From positions 1 through 27,307 of the forward strand of contig PFQB01000078.1 of the NCBI GenBank assembly GCA_002793355.1: a stretch of 27,307 nt of DNA, given 5' to 3'. Below the pieces are notes generated by a model. The model saw nothing but the letters and a program-made list of their open reading frames with translations, did not search any database and was not told where the DNA came from. The position numbers and the translations under genes were made by a program. The stretch is from Candidatus Dojkabacteria bacterium CG_4_10_14_0_2_um_filter_Dojkabacteria_WS6_41_15. Its GTDB lineage: Bacteria; Patescibacteriota; Dojkabacteria; GCA-002793355. Each line of letters opens with the position of its first letter. The stretch's first letter is position 1. Below, piece after piece: positions 6,571 through 15,169 of the stretch.

Positions 6571-8978
6571 AATATAATCACTTCTCCCGTAATACCATTT
6601 ACTGTCACCTTATCCCCGTTCTTGAGAAGTTCGGTCGCTCGTTTGATTTTTGCAACGCACGGAATTCGCAATTCTCTCGCTATAATCGACGCATGCGATA
6701 AGGTATTTCCTTCCTCCGTTATAATACCTTTTATAAGGGGAAAAAGCACTGTCCAACCAGGATCCGTTTGAGGGACAACAAGTACCTTACCGTTCACATT
6801 AACAGATACATCTAGCTCTTTCATAACAATAACCTCACAAGCTTCAACAACGTAAGATGAGGTACCCAATCCCTCCAATCTCCTTGAACTCGAATGTTGT
6901 GTATAACCAACAAGATTATCATCTTGAAGAATTCCATAGGAGTCGATTCTTCTTGGAAGTGATTCCTTCTCGTAACTTTCAACTAACCTTCTTCTCTCTT
7001 CAACAATAATTTTTAGTGAACGAGGCGTGTTATGAAAGTTTGCGCTATTATTGATTTCTTCGATAGTCAGATAAAATATATCTCGTTCATTTTCCAACAA
7101 ATCAGTTTCTTTCAATACGGAGCCTATTTGTAGAAAAATTGAACGAGCCATATCAAAAACCCGTGCACGCTCTAAACGAAATTGTTCCCTCATTGTAATT
7201 GCTTTTGTAGTTTGCACTCGAAAAAAGTTTAATACTATTTTTTTACTCCAGGAAAATATCGAGCGAGGTATTTGATAAAGAATATCACTAGGATCATCGG
7301 TGGTAATCTTCCAGTGTTTGTCTATGTATGAAGTCATTAGCTTTAAGAAGGATTTTAACTCAGTCTTCATAGAAACTGTTTCTAGCTTTAATTCATTCGC
7401 GAATCTAACACCATAATTCTCTAGATAGCATTGGATTGCACGAGAACTCAAGTGTTTAGGAAATTCGGCTATATAATGCACTGCACCATCATATGTTGCT
7501 TTTCGTAATAGTTTAGCCAGAGGTAAATCATCATTTATTGCTTGCGCAGTTGTTTCTAGGGAATGTAGCAACGTAATACTCGCTGGATTTTTTGCAACTG
7601 CTAGCTGATTAATCATTTCGGTATTATTTGAGCACCACGCCGTAACAAACCGTGTGTAGAGCCCGAAGAACACCATTACACGGACATCGTTAACGATTGT
7701 TAGTCCCCAAACCGAGAAAAACTGTGAACTTAATGTGAGGAATAACTTGTTTAATTCAAAAACAGATGCACCTGGACCAAAAGACTGTTTGAACTCCGAC
7801 GTAAGTTGTGAAAGTCGTTTCATAAAGGGCTTCTGTATTTTTCCTTTTGGAGACAGGAACAGACAAATGAGTTTTATTGAAGCTCGAAAATTCTGCCAAT
7901 TGCTCTTTTTAGTTAATTTCGTCGAAGGAATGGGCTTAACGGGCTGCAGCATATTGTCATAAAAACTTCTTATATGGGGTTGCCATGGAAGTAAATCAAT
8001 GAGCTCATACCAATTCGTAAGATTGTAATATACCTGCCCTCTAATATAGCCCAACATGTTATCGAAGAGCACCGATTGTTCGCGCAAATCAGTTGCTATA
8101 CCTATAAGCTTTAAGAACGACGGGTAGACTTTGCTATAGGCCTGGCGAATAAACGAATAGGTTAATGGTAGTGTTATGCCTGGATAATTTTCGCCAATAT
8201 TACTCTTATCCCAAATTGAATGGTTAAATTCTTTGGATACAATCCGAGTCACCGGTCGTACCTGAAAAAGAAAAAACTCATTTTCTGTAAACCCGAATTC
8301 AATATCTAAGCGAGATTGCTTATGAACGAGTCCAAGCTTTTGCACAACATCTTTAAGTATTTGTGCCTGCTTTGGGTAGTTAACTGAGAACTGTCCCATG
8401 GTAAATTGCGATGCGGAGGCACCTTTGACAACAGCAGCATTGCCTTGTTGAATGCTTAGAAGTGAATCATCAATCTTTAACGGTTCGCTAAAGAGAACCC
8501 CAGAATATAGGGGCATAACCATTCTTTGAAGGATTATTTCACAATGATTCTTGCCAGTAGTTTCATGCAATCCTTGATAATTTAATACCCGTTGGCTGAA
8601 TAGTGAGAGCCATGAATCAAGAAGAGCGTTTTCCAGGGATTCCAGTGCTACCGTTATATCAAGAAAAGTTTCATACATGCCCGCAAATGAAAGACGATTG
8701 CCATCTTCACCATACGCAGAAGTCCGTATGGCGATTCTATTATCTGGCGTTATTTTTTCCTTGTGCAGGTGCTCAATAATATTTTTACATTTGTTAGAAA
8801 TCGACAACTCACTAATGAATTGTATCTTCTCGGTCACACTCTTTAGCCCTGAATACTGCTTTTTTTCACATGCAGATAAGAAGTCCTCTGTACATACGAC
8901 AATAAAGGGAGGGACAAATTGAGGGAACTTTTCTCTTAAGATACCCAAATTTATAGCTTTCGATGTTTGAAATGTCAT
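6567..8978 (-). CDS. PEP-utilising enzyme with rifampicin-phosphotransferase-like (RPH) architecture
   Basis: An 803-aa protein in three parts. An ATP-grasp PEP-synthase-type domain comes first, with RTSAYGEDGNRLSFAGMYE at about residues 85-103 and, later, LDIEFGF plus FQVRPVTR. A middle region includes MREQFRLERARVFDMARS and ERDIFYLTIEEI. The C-terminal swivelling phosphohistidine domain ends at the last residue, with TEEGNTLSHASIIARE and the predicted phospho-His near 762. The PEP/pyruvate-binding barrel of PEP synthase is absent. Known enzymes of this layout transfer the beta-phosphate of ATP to a hydroxyl of rifampicin. Here it sits between UbiA and a CDP-alcohol transferase (4-nt overlaps both sides), so a lipid or prenol hydroxyl is a possible acceptor. 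That acceptor is inference. Confidence 0.82.
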   Translation of the reverse strand: MTFQTSKAINLGILREKFPQFVPPFIVVCTEDFLSACEKKQYSGLKSVTEKIQFISELSISNKCKNIIEHLHKEKITPDNRIAIRTSAYGEDGNRLSFAGMYETFLDITVALESLENALLDSWLSLFSQRVLNYQGLHETTGKNHCEIILQRMVMPLYSGVLFSEPLKIDDSLLSIQQGNAAVVKGASASQFTMGQFSVNYPKQAQILKDVVQKLGLVHKQSRLDIEFGFTENEFFLFQVRPVTRIVSKEFNHSIWDKSNIGENYPGITLPLTYSFIRQAYSKVYPSFLKLIGIATDLREQSVLFDNMLGYIRGQVYYNLTNWYELIDLLPWQPHIRSFYDNMLQPVKPIPSTKLTKKSNWQNFRASIKLICLFLSPKGKIQKPFMKRLSQLTSEFKQSFGPGASVFELNKLFLTLSSQFFSVWGLTIVNDVRVMVFFGLYTRFVTAWCSNNTEMINQLAVAKNPASITLLHSLETTAQAINDDLPLAKLLRKATYDGAVHYIAEFPKHLSSRAIQCYLENYGVRFANELKLETVSMKTELKSFLKLMTSYIDKHWKITTDDPSDILYQIPRSIFSWSKKIVLNFFRVQTTKAITMREQFRLERARVFDMARSIFLQIGSVLKETDLLENERDIFYLTIEEINNSANFHNTPRSLKIIVEERRRLVESYEKESLPRRIDSYGILQDDNLVGYTQHSSSRRLEGLGTSSYVVEACEVIVMKELDVSVNVNGKVLVVPQTDPGWTVLFPLIKGIITEEGNTLSHASIIARELRIPCVAKIKRATELLKNGDKVTVNGITGEVIIL

Positions 8979-9808
8979 ACGCTTAGAGGTATAAGTACCG
9001 CAATAAGAAAATATATCACCAATGCTGGGTTACTTGGTATTTTGATTTTATAAAGCCCTGGTATCTGCATAATAATAGAAACAAGCACCCAGGCGATTCC
9101 AATTGGTTTACTAATGAGAAATATGAGTACGCCAGCACAAATAATGCTGCTGTTTAGGGCTAGTGCCACATTCTTTTCTCCCCATCGAAACGCATAAGTA
9201 TCGTCTGTTTCCAAACCTTCTGTTGAAAGCCGATGTTCTAGCTTTCGCCCAACTTCAAGAATAAACACTGGGATTTGCAGAATAAGCAGAAACAGCACAT
9301 CGGATACTGTAGTTGGAAACCATAATCTTCTTAGCAGAAAGGAAATAAAGAGGATTGAAACAAATATAAATACGGTGTTATGCAATAAAACGAAAATCAG
9401 ATCTTTTCGCTCCATTAAGGATTTAAGCCAAAATTGCCGTGACATAGCGATTACAAAAAGTGTGAGGAGAATAAGCGGAACTACAGTGTAACTTTTTCCG
9501 AAAAGTAGGAGAAATACTAATAAAGTTGCCAAGCCAAAATATTTCATATGGATTAAAGAAATTGCACCACGAGCTACTGGTCTTTCTGCATGAAAGAGTT
9601 GATCATATTCATAATCTCTCACTTCGTCAATACATCTCAGAAAGAAAAGAAAAAGGACAGTTCCGATGGTCAGTAACATCCACTCCGTGTAATGGTTGTG
9701 TTCAATATGCAAATAATTTAGCATTCCTCCGATGTAAGAAAACGAAAAAATACCGAGAATTCCTATAGGAAAACGCTCTTTAATCAGTAGTGATAGTTCT
9801 TTTAACAT
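8975..9808 (-). CDS. UbiA-family prenyltransferase-like membrane protein
   Basis: A 277-aa, probably eight- or nine-helix membrane protein. The first Asp-rich motif appears as CIDEVRDYEYD (D61, D65, D69) followed by ERPVARG, as in UbiA enzymes. The second motif region is EVGRKLEHRLSTEGLETDDTY near residue 190, also acidic. Members attach isoprenoid chains to aromatic acceptors or to glycerol phosphates (archaeal DGGGP synthase). It opens a five-gene operon of overlapping genes and starts 6 nt after a TATACA hexamer. The acceptor cannot be determined. Confidence 0.8.
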   Translation of the reverse strand: MLKELSLLIKERFPIGILGIFSFSYIGGMLNYLHIEHNHYTEWMLLTIGTVLFLFFLRCIDEVRDYEYDQLFHAERPVARGAISLIHMKYFGLATLLVFLLLFGKSYTVVPLILLTLFVIAMSRQFWLKSLMERKDLIFVLLHNTVFIFVSILFISFLLRRLWFPTTVSDVLFLLILQIPVFILEVGRKLEHRLSTEGLETDDTYAFRWGEKNVALALNSSIICAGVLIFLISKPIGIAWVLVSIIMQIPGLYKIKIPSNPALVIYFLIAVLIPLSV

Positions 9809-9814
9809 GCCTAG

Positions 9815-9820
9815 TGTATA
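9815..9820 (-). promoter_or_regulatory. Putative -10 (TATACA) of the UbiA operon
   Basis: TATACA ends 6 nt before the ATG at 9808 on the minus strand. The -35 is not convincing. The palindromic core AGTATACT also gives a TATACT reading towards the divergent gene at 9851. Confidence 0.35.
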
Positions 9821-9850
9821 CTAGCATAGACTAATATCAATGTAACTTCA

Positions 9851-10687
9851 ATGAGCAACCCAATTCTTGCACTATTTTCAAAATTACACTCGGTAACAAA
9901 CACAAGATACGTCAATAACTTTGTGACCGTCAAGCAAGAATTCGAAGTAAAGAACTATTCTACATTAGACGAAAAGCAGCAAATTATTTTTTCATCCCTC
10001 ACTAACATTGTGGACACCCTATTGTCTCTAAAAGAAAAATACCCACAACTTCAGGAACTAAACGAAACTATATTTATCAACATCAATGATCTAAACAATT
10101 TTGGATTGACCGTAGTATTAGACCAAGGAAAAGGAACGGTAACGTCTGGGTGGTCAGCTACAACGACTCCGACTTTTATTATTCCTTTGTTCACAAAGAA
10201 TATGCTCAATCTCGGCCAACTAGTTTCCGATAACAATGTGTCCATGCAAGAGGCGTATCGCATACTCCGAGTTCTCTTTGTCCCATTCTTACGGGGCCTA
10301 TATCAAGGTCAATATGTCAATCTTCCAAAGGACAAATCTTACCTACTATTAGACAACTTCTTGCAGGTAGAAATCAAAGATGAGTTTAGTCAACAAATCG
10401 AGGGTTTTCCAGGAAATCCTCGCGCTACTGTTGTCAATGTCGATGGGCAATGGCTGGTTTTTGAGGGTTTTCAAGGTGATCCGGATACCCGTTATTCGAT
10501 GAATATTGAAGATGCTTTTATGTTTGGCTACCTCATTCGAGTCAAACTCGTGAATTCCTCAATTGCAGAAATGCCCAAATACGTTACTGCGTATACTGAC
10601 TTAAAAAGAAAAGTAACGGTATATGAAAGGAAATGGCACAACGTTGATGAGGCACCAGAAGAGAAGATATTAAAGCCACAAGGATAA
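9851..10687 (+). CDS. Hypothetical soluble protein (278 aa)
   Basis: I do not recognise this protein with confidence. It has no signal peptide or membrane segment. Residues about 70-160 alternate strands and helices (INDLNNFGLTVVLDQGKGTV, then PTFIIPLFTKNMLNLGQLV and FVPFLRGLYQG). This weakly recalls the SCP2 sterol-carrier fold, a hydrophobic-ligand binder, and would fit the lipid genes next door, but I regard it as a guess. The C-terminal half carries GDPDTRYSMNIEDAFMFGYL and a charged tail. It is transcribed divergently from the UbiA operon from a 42-nt gap and converges on mrdA. Codon use looks like its neighbours. Confidence 0.7.
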   Translation: MSNPILALFSKLHSVTNTRYVNNFVTVKQEFEVKNYSTLDEKQQIIFSSLTNIVDTLLSLKEKYPQLQELNETIFININDLNNFGLTVVLDQGKGTVTSGWSATTTPTFIIPLFTKNMLNLGQLVSDNNVSMQEAYRILRVLFVPFLRGLYQGQYVNLPKDKSYLLLDNFLQVEIKDEFSQQIEGFPGNPRATVVNVDGQWLVFEGFQGDPDTRYSMNIEDAFMFGYLIRVKLVNSSIAEMPKYVTAYTDLKRKVTVYERKWHNVDEAPEEKILKPQG

Positions 10688-10719
10688 CAAAAGACAGTGT
10701 TGATTAAACACCTAAATGT

Positions 10720-12537
10720 CTAGTATATTGCATTTAAAAAATCCCTCATTGCAAACGAAGCTACCGAGCTGCTTCCTCCACCCTCAATAAGCACTGCAAA
10801 GGCATATTTTGGTTCATTATACGGGTAAAACCCAATAACCCAAGCGTGGGTTGTTGAGTAGCCATACTTATCTTTGATGCCGAATTCTGCTGTGCCTGTT
10901 TTTGCAGCAACTTTTATTGGTACATACTTGAGAGATGAGATAACTCCTCGAGGACCAGCAACACTTAATCTCATTCCTTCTCTGATTATTTGCAACGTAC
11001 TGTCATTGGCAATACCTATTGCAACCACGACTGGCGCTTTAGATGTAACTTTTCCGCTGGCGGTAGTTGTTGTTTTGACAACGTGAGGCTGGTATTCGGT
11101 CCCACCATTCGCTATTGCTGCTGCAATAGTTGCCATTTGTATTGGCGTAGCAAGGGCAATACCCTGCCCAATTGCCGAGTTGCACGTGTCGCCTTCTGGA
11201 TACCAAACCGGATCTAACCACGTTGCTCCGTTTTTTGCTAACCAAATTTTGTTTTCAGGTGAGGGTACTCTTCCGGGCATTTCTCCAGGTAGGTCTATTC
11301 CCGTTTTCCTACCAATTCCATACGCTTCTGCGTAGGGAATTAATCTATCGATGCCTAATCGTATTGCGGTTCTGCAAAAGAAGATGTTACTAGATACCAT
11401 TAAGGCATCAGTTATTGTTAAAGGGCCATAATAATGCTTCATATAGTCCTGAAAAGGCAATCCTCCAGCTAGTTTTATAACGCCAGTGGCTACGAATACC
11501 GTCGATGTGTTGATTGCACCCGTTTCAAGTGCAGCAGTAGCAACAATAGTCTTAAAGGTCGATCCCGGCGGTTCCTGCGAGCCAATTGGACGGTTTAACA
11601 AAGGGGTTTGGGGACTTTTTATTAGTTTATCGTAAGTAGAATACGGAATACCCGAAACGAAATCATTTGGGTTAAAGGTGGGATAACTTACCAACGCTAA
11701 AACCTCCCCAGTATTGACGTCAAGTAGTACACCAGAACCACCTCTGGCTTTGCGTACATCGACTGTTTTTTTTATAACGGAATACATTCTTTCTTGATAT
11801 TTTTTATCAATAGTTAGGGTAAGCAAGTCGCCTGTGGCTGGAGGTGTGTCTGAAAGGATTGAAAGCTGGGTACCAAAAGCGTCTTTTTCGTAGGTTTCGT
11901 ACCTAATTTCTCCTTGCAACTTGGTGTCATATTGGTATTCAATTCCAGTTTTACCTACAATTTGGTTTGCAACCAATGATTTGTTTTCTGACAAATCGTC
12001 TTCACTTGCTATACCGGTATATCCAAGTAAATGGGCGAAAGGAAGTGGATTTAAATAGTTTCGCACGTAACTATGGCGAAGTTCAATACCTGCGGGCTTT
12101 TTGTCTTTTAGGGATATAACCAAATCTTTTGCAACATTGTGAATAAGCAAGGTCGTTATTTTTGCTGGATTCGCGAATATTGAGTGAATTTTTTCTTTAT
12201 GATCAGGAAAAAGTGCAAGAATGTTTTCTTCCGAGGAACTATTTGGATCAATGAAGACATCGTATGTCTTCAAGTTCTCGACCAAAGCTTTGCCATTTCG
12301 ATCAATAATCATGCCACGCTCTCCAAATATTGGAACTTTTCCTACTGAGTTAGTTTCGGCCAGTGCAGCATATTCTTGGCCTTTCAGAATGGTGAGCGAG
12401 AAACCAGAAAATATCAAGAATAAAAACGACAGAAGGAACAGAATAAACAATATCGAAATACCAATTAATTGTGACTGTGAAGATTCAGGAACTTTTTTAG
12501 TTGCATTCGCTATTTCTATTACGTTTATTCTCTTCAT
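10720..12537 (-). CDS. mrdA: Penicillin-binding protein 2 (peptidoglycan transpeptidase)
   Basis: Elongation-specific class B PBP that crosslinks peptidoglycan with MreBCD. A single membrane anchor spans about residues 24-50. The dimerisation domain includes GERGMIIDRNGKALVEN, and the transpeptidase domain has all three active-site motifs: S326-T-F-K329, S382-S-N384 and K546-T-G-T549. Length (605 aa) is typical. Its start overlaps mreD by 4 nt, giving the order mreB-mreC-mreD-mrdA. It is intact, which implies the cell builds its own wall and should be beta-lactam sensitive in principle. Confidence 0.95.
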   Translation of the reverse strand: MKRINVIEIANATKKVPESSQSQLIGISILFILFLLSFLFLIFSGFSLTILKGQEYAALAETNSVGKVPIFGERGMIIDRNGKALVENLKTYDVFIDPNSSSEENILALFPDHKEKIHSIFANPAKITTLLIHNVAKDLVISLKDKKPAGIELRHSYVRNYLNPLPFAHLLGYTGIASEDDLSENKSLVANQIVGKTGIEYQYDTKLQGEIRYETYEKDAFGTQLSILSDTPPATGDLLTLTIDKKYQERMYSVIKKTVDVRKARGGSGVLLDVNTGEVLALVSYPTFNPNDFVSGIPYSTYDKLIKSPQTPLLNRPIGSQEPPGSTFKTIVATAALETGAINTSTVFVATGVIKLAGGLPFQDYMKHYYGPLTITDALMVSSNIFFCRTAIRLGIDRLIPYAEAYGIGRKTGIDLPGEMPGRVPSPENKIWLAKNGATWLDPVWYPEGDTCNSAIGQGIALATPIQMATIAAAIANGGTEYQPHVVKTTTTASGKVTSKAPVVVAIGIANDSTLQIIREGMRLSVAGPRGVISSLKYVPIKVAAKTGTAEFGIKDKYGYSTTHAWVIGFYPYNEPKYAFAVLIEGGGSSSVASFAMRDFLNAIY

Positions 12538-12980
12538 ATTTTTCTTCGAAATGAAAGAGCAAAAGTAATAAGTAATATGGTAACGATTGTTCCGGCTATG
12601 GTGAAATAAGCTGCTTGTAGAACCATGAAACTACCGACGGTAAGCGTAGCTCGTAGAGAACTCTCGATAAGTATACACGCGGCAGAAAACCCTAGCCATA
12701 ACAGTAAGTTAGAGCGGTCTTTACTAACGTATTTAGTGTAGACTATGCCGAAAACCAGCAAGCAGATGGCCAAGACCAGCGGGAATAGACCTAATGGAGA
12801 ATCATAGACAAGACTTGAGACAAATGCAGCTAGTACGGCAAACAAAGAAATCAGTTGCAGATTATCGGGATGCGTAAGCAGCTGAATAACTAGGAACACA
12901 ATAAAAATATCTACATAAGGAACTATATGACGCAGCAATAAAGCTATTAGCAAGGCAATAAACAGTTTCTGATTTTTCAT
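12534..12980 (-). CDS. mreD: Rod-shape protein MreD-like membrane protein
   Basis: A 148-aa protein consisting mostly of about five hydrophobic helices with few charged loops, which is how MreD looks; the family has little sequence conservation. Identification leans on position: it overlaps mreC by 4 nt (ATGA) and mrdA by 4 nt. MreD links MreC and PBP2 in the elongasome. Confidence 0.8.
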   Translation of the reverse strand: MKNQKLFIALLIALLLRHIVPYVDIFIVFLVIQLLTHPDNLQLISLFAVLAAFVSSLVYDSPLGLFPLVLAICLLVFGIVYTKYVSKDRSNLLLWLGFSAACILIESSLRATLTVGSFMVLQAAYFTIAGTIVTILLITFALSFRRKI

Positions 12981-13771
12981 TTCTTCACAATTGTTACAAA
13001 GGTAAGATCTGAAAGTGTGATCGGACTAACAAGCATTGCTTTTCGCTCGGCACTTCCGTTATTCGCAGGAACAACTGCTATTGTTCCTAAGGTCATAAAG
13101 TAAGGATAACCTTCTCGTTTGATTGTTACTGCGTCGTGGAGAGTCACCTTTTCGTTTGCAAGCAAATCGCGAAGTTCCATGCCGTTTATACCGACGTTGA
13201 CGATACCAGAGATGTTTCTTTTTTGTACATAGCCCACAAATTCTTGTGCCGGTAATAAGAACGTAATGCAAGTCGATTCAAATGTGGTAACTTCTGATAT
13301 AACGCCAATATAATATGAACCGTAAACTACAGGCATTCCTTTTGAAATTCCTGCCATTTCGCCCTTGTTTAAAAGAATTTTTCCTTGTAAATTACCAACA
13401 TTTAGGTCAAGAACAGTTGCGGACTCTGTGCCAGCATATGAAGCTTCATTTATTGTTGCTGAATACTCTTTAAATTCAGTTGAAAGCTCTCTTTCACGAG
13501 TATATTCCGCAACAACGCCTTCAAGCTCAAGCACTTTCTGTCTTAAGGTAAGATTTTCGCTCTTGAGAGAGCTACCCTGAACTACCGATAACGACGCCAG
13601 CTGTAGTGTTTTTACTGTAGCAGCGCCAAAAACTTGCACGGGGTAAACTATGTAAGAACGGGCGTTTTTGAACCAGTTCACATAGCCAACTAAGTCAGCA
13701 AGTAATAACAATGAAGCAATGAGAATTGCAACTAAAAGTCCGGTTTGATTCATTATGGAGTTCGAGGCCAT
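12977..13771 (-). CDS. mreC: Rod-shape-determining protein MreC
   Basis: A 264-aa protein with one N-terminal membrane helix (about residues 10-30) and a predicted coiled coil around residues 70-95 (SLKSENLTLRQKVLELEG). The beta-rich MreC domain follows (DLNVGNLQGKILLNKGEMAG, then GMPVVYGSYYIGVISEV). MreC forms periplasmic dimers or filaments that activate PBP2. The start at 13771 lies 8 nt after an extended -10 that overlaps the mreB stop codon, so mreC-mreD-mrdA may have a second, internal promoter. Confidence 0.92.
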   Translation of the reverse strand: MASNSIMNQTGLLVAILIASLLLLADLVGYVNWFKNARSYIVYPVQVFGAATVKTLQLASLSVVQGSSLKSENLTLRQKVLELEGVVAEYTRERELSTEFKEYSATINEASYAGTESATVLDLNVGNLQGKILLNKGEMAGISKGMPVVYGSYYIGVISEVTTFESTCITFLLPAQEFVGYVQKRNISGIVNVGINGMELRDLLANEKVTLHDAVTIKREGYPYFMTLGTIAVVPANNGSAERKAMLVSPITLSDLTFVTIVKK

Positions 13772-13779
13772 GTGCTAGG

Positions 13780-13788
13780 ATTATAGCA
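13780..13788 (-). promoter_or_regulatory. Extended -10 (TGCTATAAT) for mreC, overlapping the mreB stop
   Basis: TGC-TATAAT on the minus strand ends 8 nt before the mreC start. The TAA of the hexamer is the mreB stop codon. A weak -35 (TTAAAG) lies 18 nt further upstream inside mreB. Confidence 0.5.
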
Positions 13789-14830
13789 GGCTTCGCTCCG
13801 CTTCTTTAAGGCGTTTAAGCACATCTAGATGATTGAGTGCCTCTAATGTTCCTAATACAACGCTATATGATGGGTCTGCAGGTCGTTTAACTTTGATATG
13901 TAGTGCTTCTTCCCAATATTTATCCAATCCTTCTAGTTTGCCTCCGCCACCGGTTAAGAGCATACCTTGAGTAAATATGTCTGAAACTAATTCTGGAGGT
14001 GCATCTTCGATTGCTTGTTTGATAGCTTCGGTCATGGCATGCAAAGACGGTGCTACTGCTTCTACAACGTCGTTACTGCCGATTTCTACCGATCGCGGTA
14101 GTCCTTTTAATAGGTCGCGTCCTTGGATTGCGACAAACTTTTCTTTTTTGAGAGGAATAGCAGAGCCTACGGTGATTTTTATTTTTTCTGCCGAGCGTTT
14201 TCCAATCAATATTCCATAACGTTCTTTGAGGAAATCAACGATTTGCTCGTCCATTTCATCCCCTGCGATTGGAATTGTTTTATCAACGACAATGCCGCCT
14301 AGCGAGATTATGGCAATGTCTGTTGTTCCCCCACCAATATCGACTACGAGGTTGCCCATAGGCTCATTAACGGGGATACCTACGCCTATTGCTGCAGCCA
14401 TTGGTTCTTCTATTACGTAAGCTTCGCGAGCGCCAGCAGCTTCTGCAGCATCAATAACTGCTTGTTTTTCTACTTCTGTGATGGATGAAGGAACACCGAT
14501 GACCACTCTGGGCCTAGGAACAGTAGAATAGGTTGAATTTTCTTGATGAACCTTGTTTATAAAATACTTGAGCATTGCTAGAGTGGTGTCAAAATCGACA
14601 ATAATGCCATCTTTTAAGGGGCGTAAAGCTACAACGGAGGCTGGTGTTCTTCCCAGCATTTCTTTCGCTTCTTTTCCTACAGCTAATACCTCTTTTGTTG
14701 CTTTATTAATCGCGACGACTGATGGTTCAAACAAAACAACGCCTTTGCCTTTAATGCCAACACGTGTATTTGCAGTGCCTAAATCTATACCAATATCGAA
14801 GGTAAAGAGTTGAAATAGGGATTCGAACAT
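13781..14830 (-). CDS. mreB: Rod-shape-determining protein MreB (bacterial actin)
   Basis: ATPase that polymerises under the membrane and directs lateral wall synthesis. The actin-fold phosphate 1 loop DIGIDLGTANTRVGI lies at residues 12-26. The connect and phosphate 2 regions follow, with the latter VVDIGGGTTDIAIISLGG, and the adenosine site is GMLLTGGGGKLEGLD near the C-terminus. The 349 aa length is standard. TATAAT ends 5 nt before the ATG. The gene follows rpmB, separated by a heptamer repeat array, and leads the shape operon. Confidence 0.97.
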   Translation of the reverse strand: MFESLFQLFTFDIGIDLGTANTRVGIKGKGVVLFEPSVVAINKATKEVLAVGKEAKEMLGRTPASVVALRPLKDGIIVDFDTTLAMLKYFINKVHQENSTYSTVPRPRVVIGVPSSITEVEKQAVIDAAEAAGAREAYVIEEPMAAAIGVGIPVNEPMGNLVVDIGGGTTDIAIISLGGIVVDKTIPIAGDEMDEQIVDFLKERYGILIGKRSAEKIKITVGSAIPLKKEKFVAIQGRDLLKGLPRSVEIGSNDVVEAVAPSLHAMTEAIKQAIEDAPPELVSDIFTQGMLLTGGGGKLEGLDKYWEEALHIKVKRPADPSYSVVLGTLEALNHLDVLKRLKEAERSLL

Positions 14831-14835
14831 AAAAG

Positions 14836-14841
14836 ATTATA
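14836..14841 (-). promoter_or_regulatory. Perfect -10 (TATAAT) of mreB
   Basis: TATAAT lies 5 nt before the mreB start on the minus strand, bordering the heptamer repeat array. No good -35 is seen because the repeat array occupies that position. It predicts a leaderless mreB mRNA. Confidence 0.55.
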
Positions 14842-14844
14842 CTA

Positions 14845-14907
14845 CTAACTGGTAACTGCTAGCTGCTAACTGTTAACTAGTAGTTAGTAGCTAATAGCTA
14901 GTAGTTA
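14845..14907. repeat. Nine in-register degenerate heptamers, consensus NTARYTR
   Basis: Cutting 14845-14907 into 7-mers on the plus strand gives nine units that all fit NTARYTR, beginning CTAACTG, GTAACTG, CTAGCTG and ending ATAGCTA, GTAGTTA. The first half is CTAACTG-like and the second half GTAGTTA-like, so the array folds back on itself, with many G-U pairs if transcribed rightward. The last unit covers the rpmB stop codon. It fills the rpmB-mreB spacer. Confidence 0.85.
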
Positions 14908-15165
14908 AGCTAAGGTTACGTCTTTCAGTTCTCTCACCTGCTTCTTCTTCAAAAACGCTACTCCATCGCGGGTATATCGCTTATAACAAGCCATACACAT
15001 GCTGATTTCCTTAATACCTTCCTTAACGGTCAATTTGACTGGTCGGATATTTGGAAGCCAAACACGCTTCGTGCGAGGAGCTTTGTAGCGCCAGGCAGAG
15101 TGTCGGTGAATGTGCGAATCTCCGTGTACTGTTTTTTTATCACAAACGTCACATCTTAGTGCCAT
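14905..15165 (-). CDS. rpmB: 50S ribosomal protein L28 (zinc-binding form)
   Basis: An 86-aa protein: CDVCDKK at the N-terminus and CMACYKR near residue 57 provide two CxxC pairs, and TKRVWLPNIRPVKL is the conserved L28 core. The zinc-binding variant is intact. It begins 4 nt after the rplA stop. Having L28 after L1 and directly before mreB is not the common bacterial order, although L28 with nusG/L11/L1 occurs in some lineages. Confidence 0.93.
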   Translation of the reverse strand: MALRCDVCDKKTVHGDSHIHRHSAWRYKAPRTKRVWLPNIRPVKLTVKEGIKEISMCMACYKRYTRDGVAFLKKKQVRELKDVTLA

Positions 15166-15169
15166 ATTA

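Noticed and set aside
10694..10721. Bidirectional terminator between the 278-aa gene and mrdA
   Set aside because: GTGTT/AACAC can pair with flanking GACA/TGTC, but the stem is short and interrupted and has no T-run on either strand.
13059..13271. Minus-strand open frame inside mreC in another frame
   Set aside because: It lies wholly inside mreC and has no independent start signals.
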